A stretch of 49,320 nt of DNA from Parachlamydiaceae bacterium (GTDB lineage: Bacteria > Chlamydiota > Chlamydiia > Chlamydiales > Parachlamydiaceae). The notes under the pieces are model-generated. The model was not told where the DNA came from and did not search any database. It saw only the letters and a program-made list of their open reading frames with translations. This document shows positions 16,540-24,606 of this stretch, piece by piece; position 1 is the stretch's first letter; each line of letters starts with the position of its first letter. The DNA lies in NCBI GenBank assembly GCA_013816265.1, contig JACDES010000008.1:1-49320 (forward strand), in the 5' to 3' direction. The position numbers and the translations under genes were made by a program.

Positions 16540-18018
16540 TTATGGTATCAAAGAAGCTAAAATTTTGCGTGGACCATTATAGGAAGCACGACCATGCATA
16601 ACTTCTATATTATCCAAGATTAAGACATCCCCTTTCTTCCAATCAAACCTAATCGCTTTTTCCTCATAAATTCGATAGAGCTCATAGACTAATTTCCTTG
16701 GAATTGGTGTACCATCTTCAAAGAACACATCATACTGTCTCGTTTTTTCACGGCAATAGAGTAAATTTGCTAAGATATGATTTAGCCATCCTCCACGTAT
16801 CTTAGGATTGGCATGATATAAGTGGATCTGATTGAACCATAATGTTTGGTCAGGATGGTTCGGATTGGGCCTCGTGCACGGGGTTCTGCGTTTAACTTCA
16901 AGATATTCATCAGTCCATTTAGGAATAAATTTCTTCTTGGCACAAATATTATTAATTTCTTCTTTATTGTCTGTTCCAAAGCTACTTTGGAAAGTTTTAT
17001 GTGTAATATTAACTTTATTAAAGAAATTCCCTTCAGTACCGTGACGTGATATATGCAGAACAGTTTTATCTTTTAAATCTGCAAACTGTTTCTGTCCTAA
17101 TATTATTTCTGAAATCTCTTTAGAGTCCCCTAACAATGTTTGACCTGTCCCTGGGGCTGGGGCTGTAAAACAAGCAAATGATATATATTTTGGAAAGTCG
17201 TCGATGGTGCATGACAATTCATTATGTAATGGAATAGTATACTGTTGTGGAGCCTCAGTTGATGTATACACTCCTGATTTTATCTTTGTTCTCGATCCTT
17301 CTCCACCTACATAATCTACCGAGGATCTATTTAAAACTGATTTTAAAATTGCAGAAAAATCATCAGGATTTATTACGGGAAAACCTCTAAGTAATATTGC
17401 ACCATACTTATTAAGTAACTCTTTAAAAGCTTCACGATGTTCCTCAGCAATTTTATGAAAAGCCTCAAGAGTTATTTTTTCTTCTTTAGGTTCAATGACC
17501 AAAGGTTTTTTCTGATAATTCACTAATGAAAAGGAAAAAAACTTCTCCAATACTTCCGATGGGTTAACATTAATAGTCCCTTCATAAGATATTAATGGTG
17601 CGTTTTTCCATTGAGAATCAATTTTACTTAAAAGCCAGTTTTGTATTTTTCCGATTAAATTATTTTGTATGCCAAAATTTTTATTCCACGTATCTACGAT
17701 TTGCCTAGCATTGAAATATACTTTTGCATTTGGTGAATCTATGGAAACTGTACTGTGAATGGTGTTAATTTCTTCAATTTTCTTTTTTGCAAGATTCAAA
17801 TTCTCTTGCATCGATGTTTCAAAATAGATTTGCTTTTTGAATATGGAAAGAAATGCAGATGTATATAATTTTATTTTCTCAAGGAATGATCGCTCGATGA
17901 AATCTTGTCCAACAACTTTAACATTAAATGGACCTAACCTTTGCAAAAGAGCAATACTAGCTAATTTACGCTCATATTTCATCAGCTCTGTATTTGAATT
18001 ATGTGTGACTAAATTCAT
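16540..18018 (-). CDS. TauD/TfdA-family Fe(II)/2-oxoglutarate dioxygenase with extra N-terminal region
   Basis: A 492-residue protein. Residues ~180-492 form a TauD/TfdA-type dioxygenase: I-L-L-R-G-F-P-V near 208, the metal ligands H265-N-E267, the distal histidine M-H475-G-R and the 2-oxoglutarate arginine R484 near the C-terminus. G-D-V-L-I-L-D-N precedes the distal His, as in SyrP/clavaminate-synthase-like members that act on amino-acid-derived substrates. The first ~175 residues are an additional Lys/Asn-rich helical region I do not recognise. It is read divergently from the nitrilase-fold gene and ends at a shared terminator. The substrate is unknown. Confidence 0.85.
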   Translation of the reverse strand: MNLVTHNSNTELMKYERKLASIALLQRLGPFNVKVVGQDFIERSFLEKIKLYTSAFLSIFKKQIYFETSMQENLNLAKKKIEEINTIHSTVSIDSPNAKVYFNARQIVDTWNKNFGIQNNLIGKIQNWLLSKIDSQWKNAPLISYEGTINVNPSEVLEKFFSFSLVNYQKKPLVIEPKEEKITLEAFHKIAEEHREAFKELLNKYGAILLRGFPVINPDDFSAILKSVLNRSSVDYVGGEGSRTKIKSGVYTSTEAPQQYTIPLHNELSCTIDDFPKYISFACFTAPAPGTGQTLLGDSKEISEIILGQKQFADLKDKTVLHISRHGTEGNFFNKVNITHKTFQSSFGTDNKEEINNICAKKKFIPKWTDEYLEVKRRTPCTRPNPNHPDQTLWFNQIHLYHANPKIRGGWLNHILANLLYCREKTRQYDVFFEDGTPIPRKLVYELYRIYEEKAIRFDWKKGDVLILDNIEVMHGRASYNGPRKILASLIP

Positions 18019-18299
18019 AGTAAAGACTCTTTTGTTAAAGGGTAATAATGTTAGGCTGGCATTATCTATTCAAACTAGACAACTTAAGTAACTAAAATCA
18101 TAAATCATTCGTAATTTTTTAGCAAAATTTCCTCCAATATCTATCTTTTTTCATCTGATATCTCAAATACTCTTTTTTTTCATCACCAATTCTTTAATTT
18201 TTTTTCCGTAACTCAATAAAATAGAGGATTTTTATTGTCATTTTTATTATTTTGCAAATATCAAAAAATTATCCTATTGAAACCGGAAGGAACGGACTT

Positions 18300-19127
18300 A
18301 TGACACACTTTAAAATTGCACTTCTACAATTAGATCCAACAGCAGATCAAGAAGAAAATCTTGCAAAAGGTATAAAACATTGCCGTAAAGCTAAGAAATT
18401 GGGGGCCGATCTTGCCCTTTTCCCAGAAATGTGGCAAATTGGCTATGAAGCAGAAAATATAAGAGCTGATTTAGCTATCGATCAAAATCATACATTTATC
18501 ACTTCATTTCAAGAGCTAGCTCAAGAATTAAAAATGGCTATCGCCATCACCTTTTTAGGCAAAGGTTCTTTAAATCCGACTAATTCATTGATGTTGATAG
18601 ATATGATGGGAAATATAATTATAAATTACAACAAGGTGCATACAGGCATTATTAATTCAACAGAAAGTAACCTTGAATCAGGTACATCTTTTCAAGTCGC
18701 TTCCCTTTCTTTTGAAGGTGGAAATGTTAATCTTGGAGCGATGATTAGTTTCGACCGTGAATTTCCAGAAAGTGCCCGCTCATTGATGTTGCTTGGAGCC
18801 GAAATCATTTTAACTGCTAATTCAGGATTACTCCAGGAAGATCCAACTTTGGGAGATGTGAGATTACAACAATTCCGCACACGTGCCTTCGAAAATATGG
18901 TTGGAATGGCCCTTAGCAATTATCCAAAACCTAAAAATGATGGACATAGCTGTGCATTTGATGCTGATGGAAAACCAGTTTTGATTGCGAATGATGAAGA
19001 AGGTATTTTTCTTGCGACCTTTGATTTGGAAAAAATCAGAGAATGGCAATCGCAAGCTGTATGGGGAGCCAAATTTCGTCATCCAGAATGTTATGAGAAT
19101 GAAGTCGCAGAATTGGGCTATATTTAG
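18300..19127 (+). CDS. Carbon-nitrogen hydrolase (nitrilase) fold protein lacking the catalytic cysteine
   Basis: A 275-residue protein. ATG at 18300 is chosen because AAGGA lies eight to nine bases upstream and the fold begins at once (F-K-I-A-L-L-Q-L-D). The Glu (F-P-E43-M) and Lys (Y-N-K112-V-H) of the Glu-Lys-Cys triad are present. The nucleophile position reads G-A-M-I-S150-F-D-R-E-F-P-E, with AGT where the family has a Cys codon. Amidase activity is therefore doubtful; a non-enzymatic or altered role is possible. The frame is otherwise intact and full length. It is transcribed alone, divergently from the dioxygenase gene. Confidence 0.88.
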   Translation: MTHFKIALLQLDPTADQEENLAKGIKHCRKAKKLGADLALFPEMWQIGYEAENIRADLAIDQNHTFITSFQELAQELKMAIAITFLGKGSLNPTNSLMLIDMMGNIIINYNKVHTGIINSTESNLESGTSFQVASLSFEGGNVNLGAMISFDREFPESARSLMLLGAEIILTANSGLLQEDPTLGDVRLQQFRTRAFENMVGMALSNYPKPKNDGHSCAFDADGKPVLIANDEEGIFLATFDLEKIREWQSQAVWGAKFRHPECYENEVAELGYI

Positions 19128-19180
19128 AATTAGATAACCGAACTCGTTAAATTACTAAGGCATCCATAGCACTCCAATAG

Positions 19181-19386
19181 TAAGCGTCAAATCAAGGCAT
19201 GCAGACAAATATGGCGCTTTATAACAAAGCGAAAGAGGACTTTCGCACTCCAAACGCTTTGCGTAGCATTAAGAAATATTTATGCTACTAATTTCCAAAG
19301 TTACGCGTAGCGTTTGGAGTGCGAAAGTCCTCTTTCGCTTTGTTATGAAGCACCATATTTGTCAACATGTCTACAATTGACGCTAA
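19181..19386. repeat. 206-bp inverted-repeat element (GCGAAAGAGGACTTTCGC family)
   Basis: The left arm, from TTAGCG-like sequence at 19181 through AACAAAGCGAAAGAGGACTT to GCGTA (19265), is complementary to 19302-19386. The core AAAGCGAAAGAGGACTTTCG, followed by CACTCCAAACGCTT, recurs as an inverted pair at 41857-41984 and in part at 13665-13700. It lies between two convergent genes and may terminate both. Confidence 0.85.
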
Positions 19387-19431
19387 CCTGCAAGGTGTAG
19401 ATGCTCTAAAGGATAATTTTTCCCGTGTTGG

Positions 19432-20967
19432 TTAATATGACTTTGCGAAAATTGCATCTAATGTTGCTTCTCGGCCTGTTAAAACACACTTTCCAACTGT
19501 TCCACTTTGTTTTAGAGGCAAGCATCTTATCGTTACCTTAATTTCTGATAACATCTCTTCTGTCGCTGGATCTCCGCACCATTTTGCTAAAACAAAACCA
19601 CCATGTATTTCAGGTTTATCTTCATTTTTGGGTGTGAAAAACTTACGCATTTGTTCAAAGTTCTCAATATTTCGATAGATATTCGCCTCTCTATGAGCAA
19701 GAGCCTGCTGATAGTAATGATTCTGAATCTCATCCAAAATTGAAATAACATCTGCCACAAGCTTATCCTTGTTCATCTGAATTTTATCTTTAGGAGTTTG
19801 ATCTCTTCTAGATAGCATTACAGCGCCTGCCTCAACATCTCTAGGTCCTACTTCAACGCGTAATGGAACGCCTTTTTTAATCCATTCCCAACTCTTTTCT
19901 CCGCCACGTTTATCTCTTTTATCTACAAAAACTTGTAGTGGTCTTCCGTAGAATGAAAGTTGCTTTAGTTGAGCAGCAAGTTGATCTGCATATCCATAGA
20001 CCTGAGATTCTTGTTCCGGTTTAGGCACAACTGGAATGATGATAATATGTCTTTGTGCAATGCGTGGAGGCAAACGAATTCCATCGTCATCGCCATGGCA
20101 CATAATCATACTGCCGATTAAACGGGTCGTCATACCCCAAGAAGTTGTATACGCGTGTTCAAGATTTCCATCTTTATTGCTGAAGCGAATATTTGAAGCC
20201 TTTGCAAAATTTTGACCTAAGTAATGTGAAGTACATGACTGCAATGCTTTACGATCTTGCATCATTGTTTCAAGGGTATAGGTACTAACCGCCCCCGGGA
20301 AGCGCTCACCCGGCGATTTTTCTCCTGCAATGGCAGGCATCGCTAGAATATCCTCGACTAAAGTTCTATACACTTCTAACATAGTGAGTGTTTCTTTAAT
20401 TGCTTCATCAGCAGTAGAGTGCGCTGTATGCCCCTCTTGCCACAAAAATTCCGTAGTACGTAAAAAGATACGAGGACGCATTTCCCAACGGACGACGTTG
20501 GCCCATTGATTGATAAGTAATGGCAAATCACGATATGATGCAATCCATCGGGAAAAAGATTCTCCGATAATGATTTCAGATGTCGGTCGAACAACTAATG
20601 GTTCCTCAAGTTCTCCGGCAGGCACTAAACGCCCATTTTTTTCTTCCAAACGATGATGTGTAACGACAGCGCATTCTTTCGCAAATCCTGCTACATGTTG
20701 CGCTTCTTTTTCAAAATAACTTAAAGGAATAAAAAGTGGAAAATAGGCATTTTCATGTCCTGTTTCTTTAATTCTGTCATCAAGTTGACGTTGGATATTT
20801 TCCCAGATACCGTATCCCCAAGGTTTAATGACCATGCAACCTCTTACAGGAGAATTTTCAGCCATATCGGCTGCAACGATAACTTGTTGATACCACTCTG
20901 GATAGTCTTCCTCTCTAGTAGGAGAAATCGCATTTTTTTCTTTTGCCTTTGTGTTCACTGTATTCAC
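19432..20967 (-). CDS. proS: Prolyl-tRNA synthetase, archaeal/eukaryotic type
   Basis: About 511 residues and class II. It has K-P-W-G-Y-G near the N-terminus, motif 2 (R-P-R-I-F-L-R-T-T-E-F-L-W-Q-E-G-H), and motif 3 (G-M-T-T-R-L-I-G-S). The anticodon-binding domain follows, then a C-terminal extension with a W-C-G-D segment. It lacks the insertion editing domain of the long bacterial type, so it belongs to the eukaryote/archaea-like type found in some bacteria. It attaches proline to tRNA-Pro in the cytosol. I prefer the GTG at 20967, because AAGGAAGG lies four bases upstream; a TTG at 20988 would overlap yebC. It is directly downstream of yebC. Confidence 0.93.
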   Translation of the reverse strand: MNTVNTKAKEKNAISPTREEDYPEWYQQVIVAADMAENSPVRGCMVIKPWGYGIWENIQRQLDDRIKETGHENAYFPLFIPLSYFEKEAQHVAGFAKECAVVTHHRLEEKNGRLVPAGELEEPLVVRPTSEIIIGESFSRWIASYRDLPLLINQWANVVRWEMRPRIFLRTTEFLWQEGHTAHSTADEAIKETLTMLEVYRTLVEDILAMPAIAGEKSPGERFPGAVSTYTLETMMQDRKALQSCTSHYLGQNFAKASNIRFSNKDGNLEHAYTTSWGMTTRLIGSMIMCHGDDDGIRLPPRIAQRHIIIIPVVPKPEQESQVYGYADQLAAQLKQLSFYGRPLQVFVDKRDKRGGEKSWEWIKKGVPLRVEVGPRDVEAGAVMLSRRDQTPKDKIQMNKDKLVADVISILDEIQNHYYQQALAHREANIYRNIENFEQMRKFFTPKNEDKPEIHGGFVLAKWCGDPATEEMLSEIKVTIRCLPLKQSGTVGKCVLTGREATLDAIFAKSY

Positions 20968-20977
20968 ATTACCTTCC

Positions 20978-21721
20978 TTAGGTTTCAATTTGTGTCAACT
21001 CATCTGGAATATTCATATTATGATAAACAGAATCAACATCATCCAAATCTTCAAGCCACTCAATTAAGGCTAAGTTTGATTTTGCTGTCTCTACATCACA
21101 ATCTACATAAACTTTTGGGATCATCGTTAATTCAGCTTCGTCGCATACAAAACCGAGATGATTGATTGCATCTTTAACACTCATCAATTGTGTCGGATCT
21201 GTGGTGATAATATACACTTCATCACTCCGTTCAAACTCTTCGGCGCCAGCCTCAGATGAGGCTAAAAATAGTTCGTCCTCTACAGCATTATTCACTGGGA
21301 TTTGAATGACTCCCTTGCGATCGAAGTTAAAAGCAACAGCACCAGGGCTTGCAACAGTACCTCCGCATTTATTTGTAGCGATACGCATCTCGGAGGAAAT
21401 TCGATTTTTATTGTCCGTCATTACATCTGCAATGATTCCAACCCCTCCATAACCATAGAGCTCATAAGTCATTTCTGTATAATCTGCCTGATCAGCACTA
21501 GAAGCTTTTTTAATATTACGGTCGACGATATCATTGGGCATGTTATTGAGACGAGCCTTTTGAATGGCAAGTCGTAATCGTGGGTTATTTTTTGGATCGG
21601 GTCCTCCCATTTTCACAGCGCTGATGATTTCTTTGGCAACGCGAGAAAAGATTTTTCCCTTTTGTTTATCGGCTTTGCCTTTGCGATGTTTTATATTCGC
21701 CCATTTACTATGTCCTGCCAT
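20978..21721 (-). CDS. yebC: YebC/TACO1-family protein
   Basis: A 247-residue protein starting M-A-G-H-S-K-W-A-N-I-K-H-R-K, the hallmark of the family. It also has G-G-P-D-P, N-N-P-R-L-R, Y-E-L-Y-G-Y-G-G-V-G and C-G-G-T-V-A-S-P-G-A-V. Members were first called transcription regulators but are now linked to ribosome function, easing stalls at proline-rich stretches (established for bacterial and mitochondrial homologues). Here it sits directly upstream of prolyl-tRNA synthetase, which fits a proline-translation role. GAGGAA precedes the ATG. The order yebC–acetyltransferase–prfB matches Chlamydia, apart from the metalloprotease gene. Confidence 0.95.
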   Translation of the reverse strand: MAGHSKWANIKHRKGKADKQKGKIFSRVAKEIISAVKMGGPDPKNNPRLRLAIQKARLNNMPNDIVDRNIKKASSADQADYTEMTYELYGYGGVGIIADVMTDNKNRISSEMRIATNKCGGTVASPGAVAFNFDRKGVIQIPVNNAVEDELFLASSEAGAEEFERSDEVYIITTDPTQLMSVKDAINHLGFVCDEAELTMIPKVYVDCDVETAKSNLALIEWLEDLDDVDSVYHNMNIPDELTQIET

Positions 21722-21780
21722 GGAAATTCCTCAAAAAAATTATACTTATAAAAACCAAATTCAAGTTTTAATCTCGCGGG

Positions 21781-22521
21781 CTATATACAAGTAGTGTTAG
21801 CTGTAAAAAAATATTTCTGATTTTGTCGAATCCATTGTTGCGCTTGATCATAAAAACGGTGTTTTTTTTCCATTTCCTTGAAAGCTTTGTTATGGATGTG
21901 TTTCATTCCTTTATCATCAACATATGTCGGAGATACATGGTGCAACATTTCATGATAAATGATGAATGATACAAAATAAGGAGGAAATTGTCTATTATCC
22001 AATAATCGATTAATTTTTATCAATTTCAAAGGGTCGTGAAATAATCCAAAAGTAACTTTGGAAGAGGCTGATCGGTCAGATTTTCCAAACCAAGTAATAA
22101 ATAATTTTAATTTATTATTGAAATATTCTTTATTAATTTCATCATAAATTTTTTGTAGATCATATACCTGTCCCTTCGTCTTAAGCTTTCTCAAATCGAG
22201 CTGATAGGAATAGTCCAGTTTTTGCAAATTATGTTCGATATAGGCTTTTAAAGCTGGGGCTAAATTTTTATGATCCCTTCTTAAATAGCATGCAAGTTCC
22301 TGCATAATATTCTGAGGAGCTTGAAGAAACATTCGATGAAGAGAAACTTTAGTGCAATCAGGAGACCACTTTACACTTAACATCGTTGAGCGATTGTTAT
22401 TAATTTTCAGTTGTAATTTGATTCCGGCTTCATTTTCAAGTTGTTCGTGAAAAAGAATATTTTGTTTATGGTCTAAGTGAAACATATTACAAAAAGCGCT
22501 CCATAAATATACGTCCAACAT
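21781..22521 (-). CDS. SprT-like zinc metalloprotease-fold protein
   Basis: A 246-residue protein. The C-terminal half (residues ~120-230) has the zincin motif H190-E-M-L-H194 with a third likely ligand H210. It is preceded by a Y-D-E-I-N-K-E-Y-F segment and I-T-W-F-G, a layout typical of the SprT-like/WLM domain group. Residues 1-110 are less conserved. No signal peptide, so cytosolic. The start overlaps the upstream acetyltransferase gene by 35 bases. An ATG at 22485, right after that gene's stop, is an alternative with a weaker ribosome-binding site. Its position between yebC and the acetyltransferase is an insertion relative to the Chlamydia order I remember. Confidence 0.8.
   Translation of the reverse strand: MLDVYLWSAFCNMFHLDHKQNILFHEQLENEAGIKLQLKINNNRSTMLSVKWSPDCTKVSLHRMFLQAPQNIMQELACYLRRDHKNLAPALKAYIEHNLQKLDYSYQLDLRKLKTKGQVYDLQKIYDEINKEYFNNKLKLFITWFGKSDRSASSKVTFGLFHDPLKLIKINRLLDNRQFPPYFVSFIIYHEMLHHVSPTYVDDKGMKHIHNKAFKEMEKKHRFYDQAQQWIRQNQKYFFTANTTCI
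22022..22030 (-). other. Nothing separate here: internal to the metalloprotease gene
   Basis: No independent feature is claimed at this position; it lies within the coding region already described and contributes no further signal. Confidence 0.05.
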
Positions 22522-22999
22522 ATCGATTATCTTCTTTTATCCAAAAATCTTGCCTTCCGAATTCTTTAAATCCAAATCGGGTATACAGATTTATGGCTGG
22601 ATTTTCTGCATAAACTTGCAGATGAAGTAGCTCAATTTTAAAATTTTCACGGGCTAAATGCATAATGGCACTCATCAGATAGCTACCAATGCCCAAATTG
22701 CGAAACCCTTTTCCAACAATGATACCAAATTCACATTGATGTGCTAACTTCCGATAGGGCTGTAAATAGAGCGTTGCAATTCCACAAGGGATTTTATCTT
22801 TCAAAATGGTCAAGCTACATTTATATCGATGAAATGCTATCCAACGAACGACTGCATCGTCGATTTCGATTTGATCGTCCATAGGGAACCATCGCTGAAC
22901 ATCTGCATCTGACAACCATTCACGTAAATATTTACCGTCTTCTGGTTCTGTATAACGTATTTCAATTCCGGAAGGTAGTTTATCTTTTACCTCGTTCAT
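22487..22999 (-). CDS. GNAT-family N-acetyltransferase
   Basis: A 170-residue protein with the acetyl-CoA-binding motif G-K-G-F-R100-N-L-G-I-G-S, followed by a helix and L-H-L-Q-V-Y-A-E-N-P-A-I-N-L-Y-T-R-F-G-F, typical of GNAT enzymes of the RimI/YhhY kind. It transfers an acetyl group to an amine; the substrate is not readable. Its ATG overlaps the prfB stop as ATGA, so it is coupled to prfB. A similar gene lies between yebC and prfB in Chlamydia trachomatis (CT458, from memory). Confidence 0.9.
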   Translation of the reverse strand: MNEVKDKLPSGIEIRYTEPEDGKYLREWLSDADVQRWFPMDDQIEIDDAVVRWIAFHRYKCSLTILKDKIPCGIATLYLQPYRKLAHQCEFGIIVGKGFRNLGIGSYLMSAIMHLARENFKIELLHLQVYAENPAINLYTRFGFKEFGRQDFWIKEDNRYVGRIFMERFL

Positions 23000-24094
23000 G
23001 ACCCGAACTCCTTTAAATATGCATGTACAAATTCATCAATTTCACCATCCATCACTGCTTGGATATTTCCCGATTCCATTTTAGTGCGAGTGTCTTTTAC
23101 AAGGGTATAAGGCTGAAATACATAATTTCGTATCTGACTTCCCCAAGCAATATCCTTTTTCTCACCTTTCAAGTCATTAATGGCTTTCTCTCTCTCCATC
23201 ACTTCCTGTTCATACAACTTAGATCGAAGCATTTGGTAGCAAGATTCTTTGTTTTGCACTTGACTGCGTTGTGTTTGGCAAGAAACAATAATCCCAGATG
23301 GGATGTGAGTAATTCTAACGGCAGAATCTGTTTTATTAACATGCTGTCCACCCGCTCCGGAAGCTCGATATGTATCAATGCGAACTTCATCTGGCTTAAT
23401 ATCTATTTTGATATCGTCAGTAATCTCAGGAGTGATATCAACAGATGCAAAGCTCGTATGTCGTTTGGCATTACTGTCAAAAGGAGAAATCCGCACAAGT
23501 CGGTGCACCCCTTTTTCAGCTTTGGCATAGCCATAAGCAAAGGTACCCGCAATTTTATACGTAATACTCTTATAACCTACAACGTCCCCTTCCACAAAAT
23601 CGATCAAATCGACCTTCCACCCATGCTTCGTCGCCCATCGTTGATACATACGAGAGAGCATCAGTGCCCAATCACAGGCTTCAGTTCCGCCGGCTCCAGA
23701 GTTAATCGTCAGGTAGCAGTCTTTTCTATCGAGCTCACCAGAAAGCATTTTTTGGATTTCAAGCTCCTCAATTTGCTTTTCAATTTGTCCAAGAGTTTTG
23801 AGCATTTCGTCAATTAAGGACTGCTCATTGGCGTCATAAGCCTCAGGCAAGAGGATTTTAACGTCCTCAAAATTTCGTTTCAAATCATTATAAGGAGTTG
23901 TCCAGGCTTTTAATTGATTCACTTCAGTAATGATGAGTTGTGCTTTGTCATTATCGTCCCAAAAACCTGGGGCTTCCATAAGTGTTTCGAGTTCTCTAAC
24001 TCTTGCTTCCTTAGAAGCTAAGTCAAAGATACCTCGACATATGAATTAATCTTTCTTCAATGCCTTTAAGGCGTAATTGCGTTTCGTTGTTCAT
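22996..24094 (-). CDS. prfB: Peptide chain release factor 2, with programmed +1 frameshift
   Basis: Joining 23 codons from ATG at 24094 to 342 codons after a +1 shift gives 365 residues, the length of E. coli RF2. The second part contains the stop-recognition motif S-P-F (residues 203-205) and the catalytic G-G-Q (248-250). It releases peptides at UGA and UAA. The start has AAAGGA six bases upstream. The first 23 codons end in S-R-Y-L then TGA, as in other prfB genes. RF2 level is autoregulated: scarce RF2 lets the ribosome pause at UGA and slip. First gene of the minus-strand cluster with the GNAT, metalloprotease, yebC and proS genes. Confidence 0.97.
24022..24034 (-). promoter_or_regulatory. 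prfB +1 frameshift site
   Basis: On the minus strand the sequence reads AGG TAT CTT TGA C. CTT is the slippery codon, TGA (24023-24025) the in-frame stop, C the poor stop context, and AGG, three bases before CTT, the internal Shine-Dalgarno-like pairing site. E. coli has AGGGGG in the same place, so the stimulator here is shorter. Confidence 0.95.
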
Positions 24095-24606
24095 GATTTT
24101 TCCTTTGTAATTACTAGATGAAAATCCATACCACACATAGCCTAAAGCTTGAATTTTTGATCGTGCGTGGTTTACATGGACGGCCATTCTGACAAAAATG
24201 GATTTTATAAAGATCAAATTTTGCTAATGAAAGCCTTAAAAAACAATAATTTTAGTCCTTTAAGAGTTAAAAGTCAAAAAGCTGGAATCGGATTCATAGA
24301 AGATTTATTTTTGCAAACAATCCATTAAAAAACCAACACTAAATAAATTAATTAAAATAGCCAACAAATCAACAATTAATACAACAACTTATTATCACAG
24401 TATGTAAATTGTTATATTTCCATTAATTATTAAAATAAAAGCTAAGATAAAAAACAAATATGACAAGCCAAAAAATTGAATATCTGCTATTGTTTTATTA
24501 AGGTTTGGCAACACAGAGTTTAGCTTTATTGAAGTATCAAACCTTCAATTCAAACATCTTTTCTGTTCCAAAATACCTCACAGAATAAATTTAGAGACCA
24601 ACTCTT
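24095..24606. other. Intergenic region with degenerate repeat end and a possible 50-codon remnant
   Basis: This 512-bp divergent spacer contains ATACCACACA (24128-24137) facing TGCGTGGTTT (24164-24173), a decayed form of the ATACCACGC element ends. From 24176 to 24328 (+) there is a 50-codon frame starting M-D-G-H-S-D-K and ending L-F-L-Q-T-I-H. It has no ribosome-binding site and looks like a gene remnant at best. The rest is AT-rich and should hold the promoters of prfB and the ABC transporter gene. Confidence 0.5.

Noticed and set aside
20755..21165. 136-codon plus-strand frame across the proS/yebC junction
   Set aside because: Opposite two well-supported genes; composition is that of a shadow frame.
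22022..22030. The very low-confidence entry placed at this position in the feature list
   Set aside because: It marks no real feature and should be ignored; the position is simply inside the metalloprotease gene.
23023..23817. 264-codon open frame antisense to prfB
   Set aside because: It lies wholly opposite conserved RF2 coding sequence, lacks a ribosome-binding site, and shows no domain pattern.
24023..24217. Separate 64-codon minus-strand gene upstream of prfB
   Set aside because: Its last 23 codons are the first part of prfB, joined by the +1 frameshift; the earlier codons run into the promoter region.
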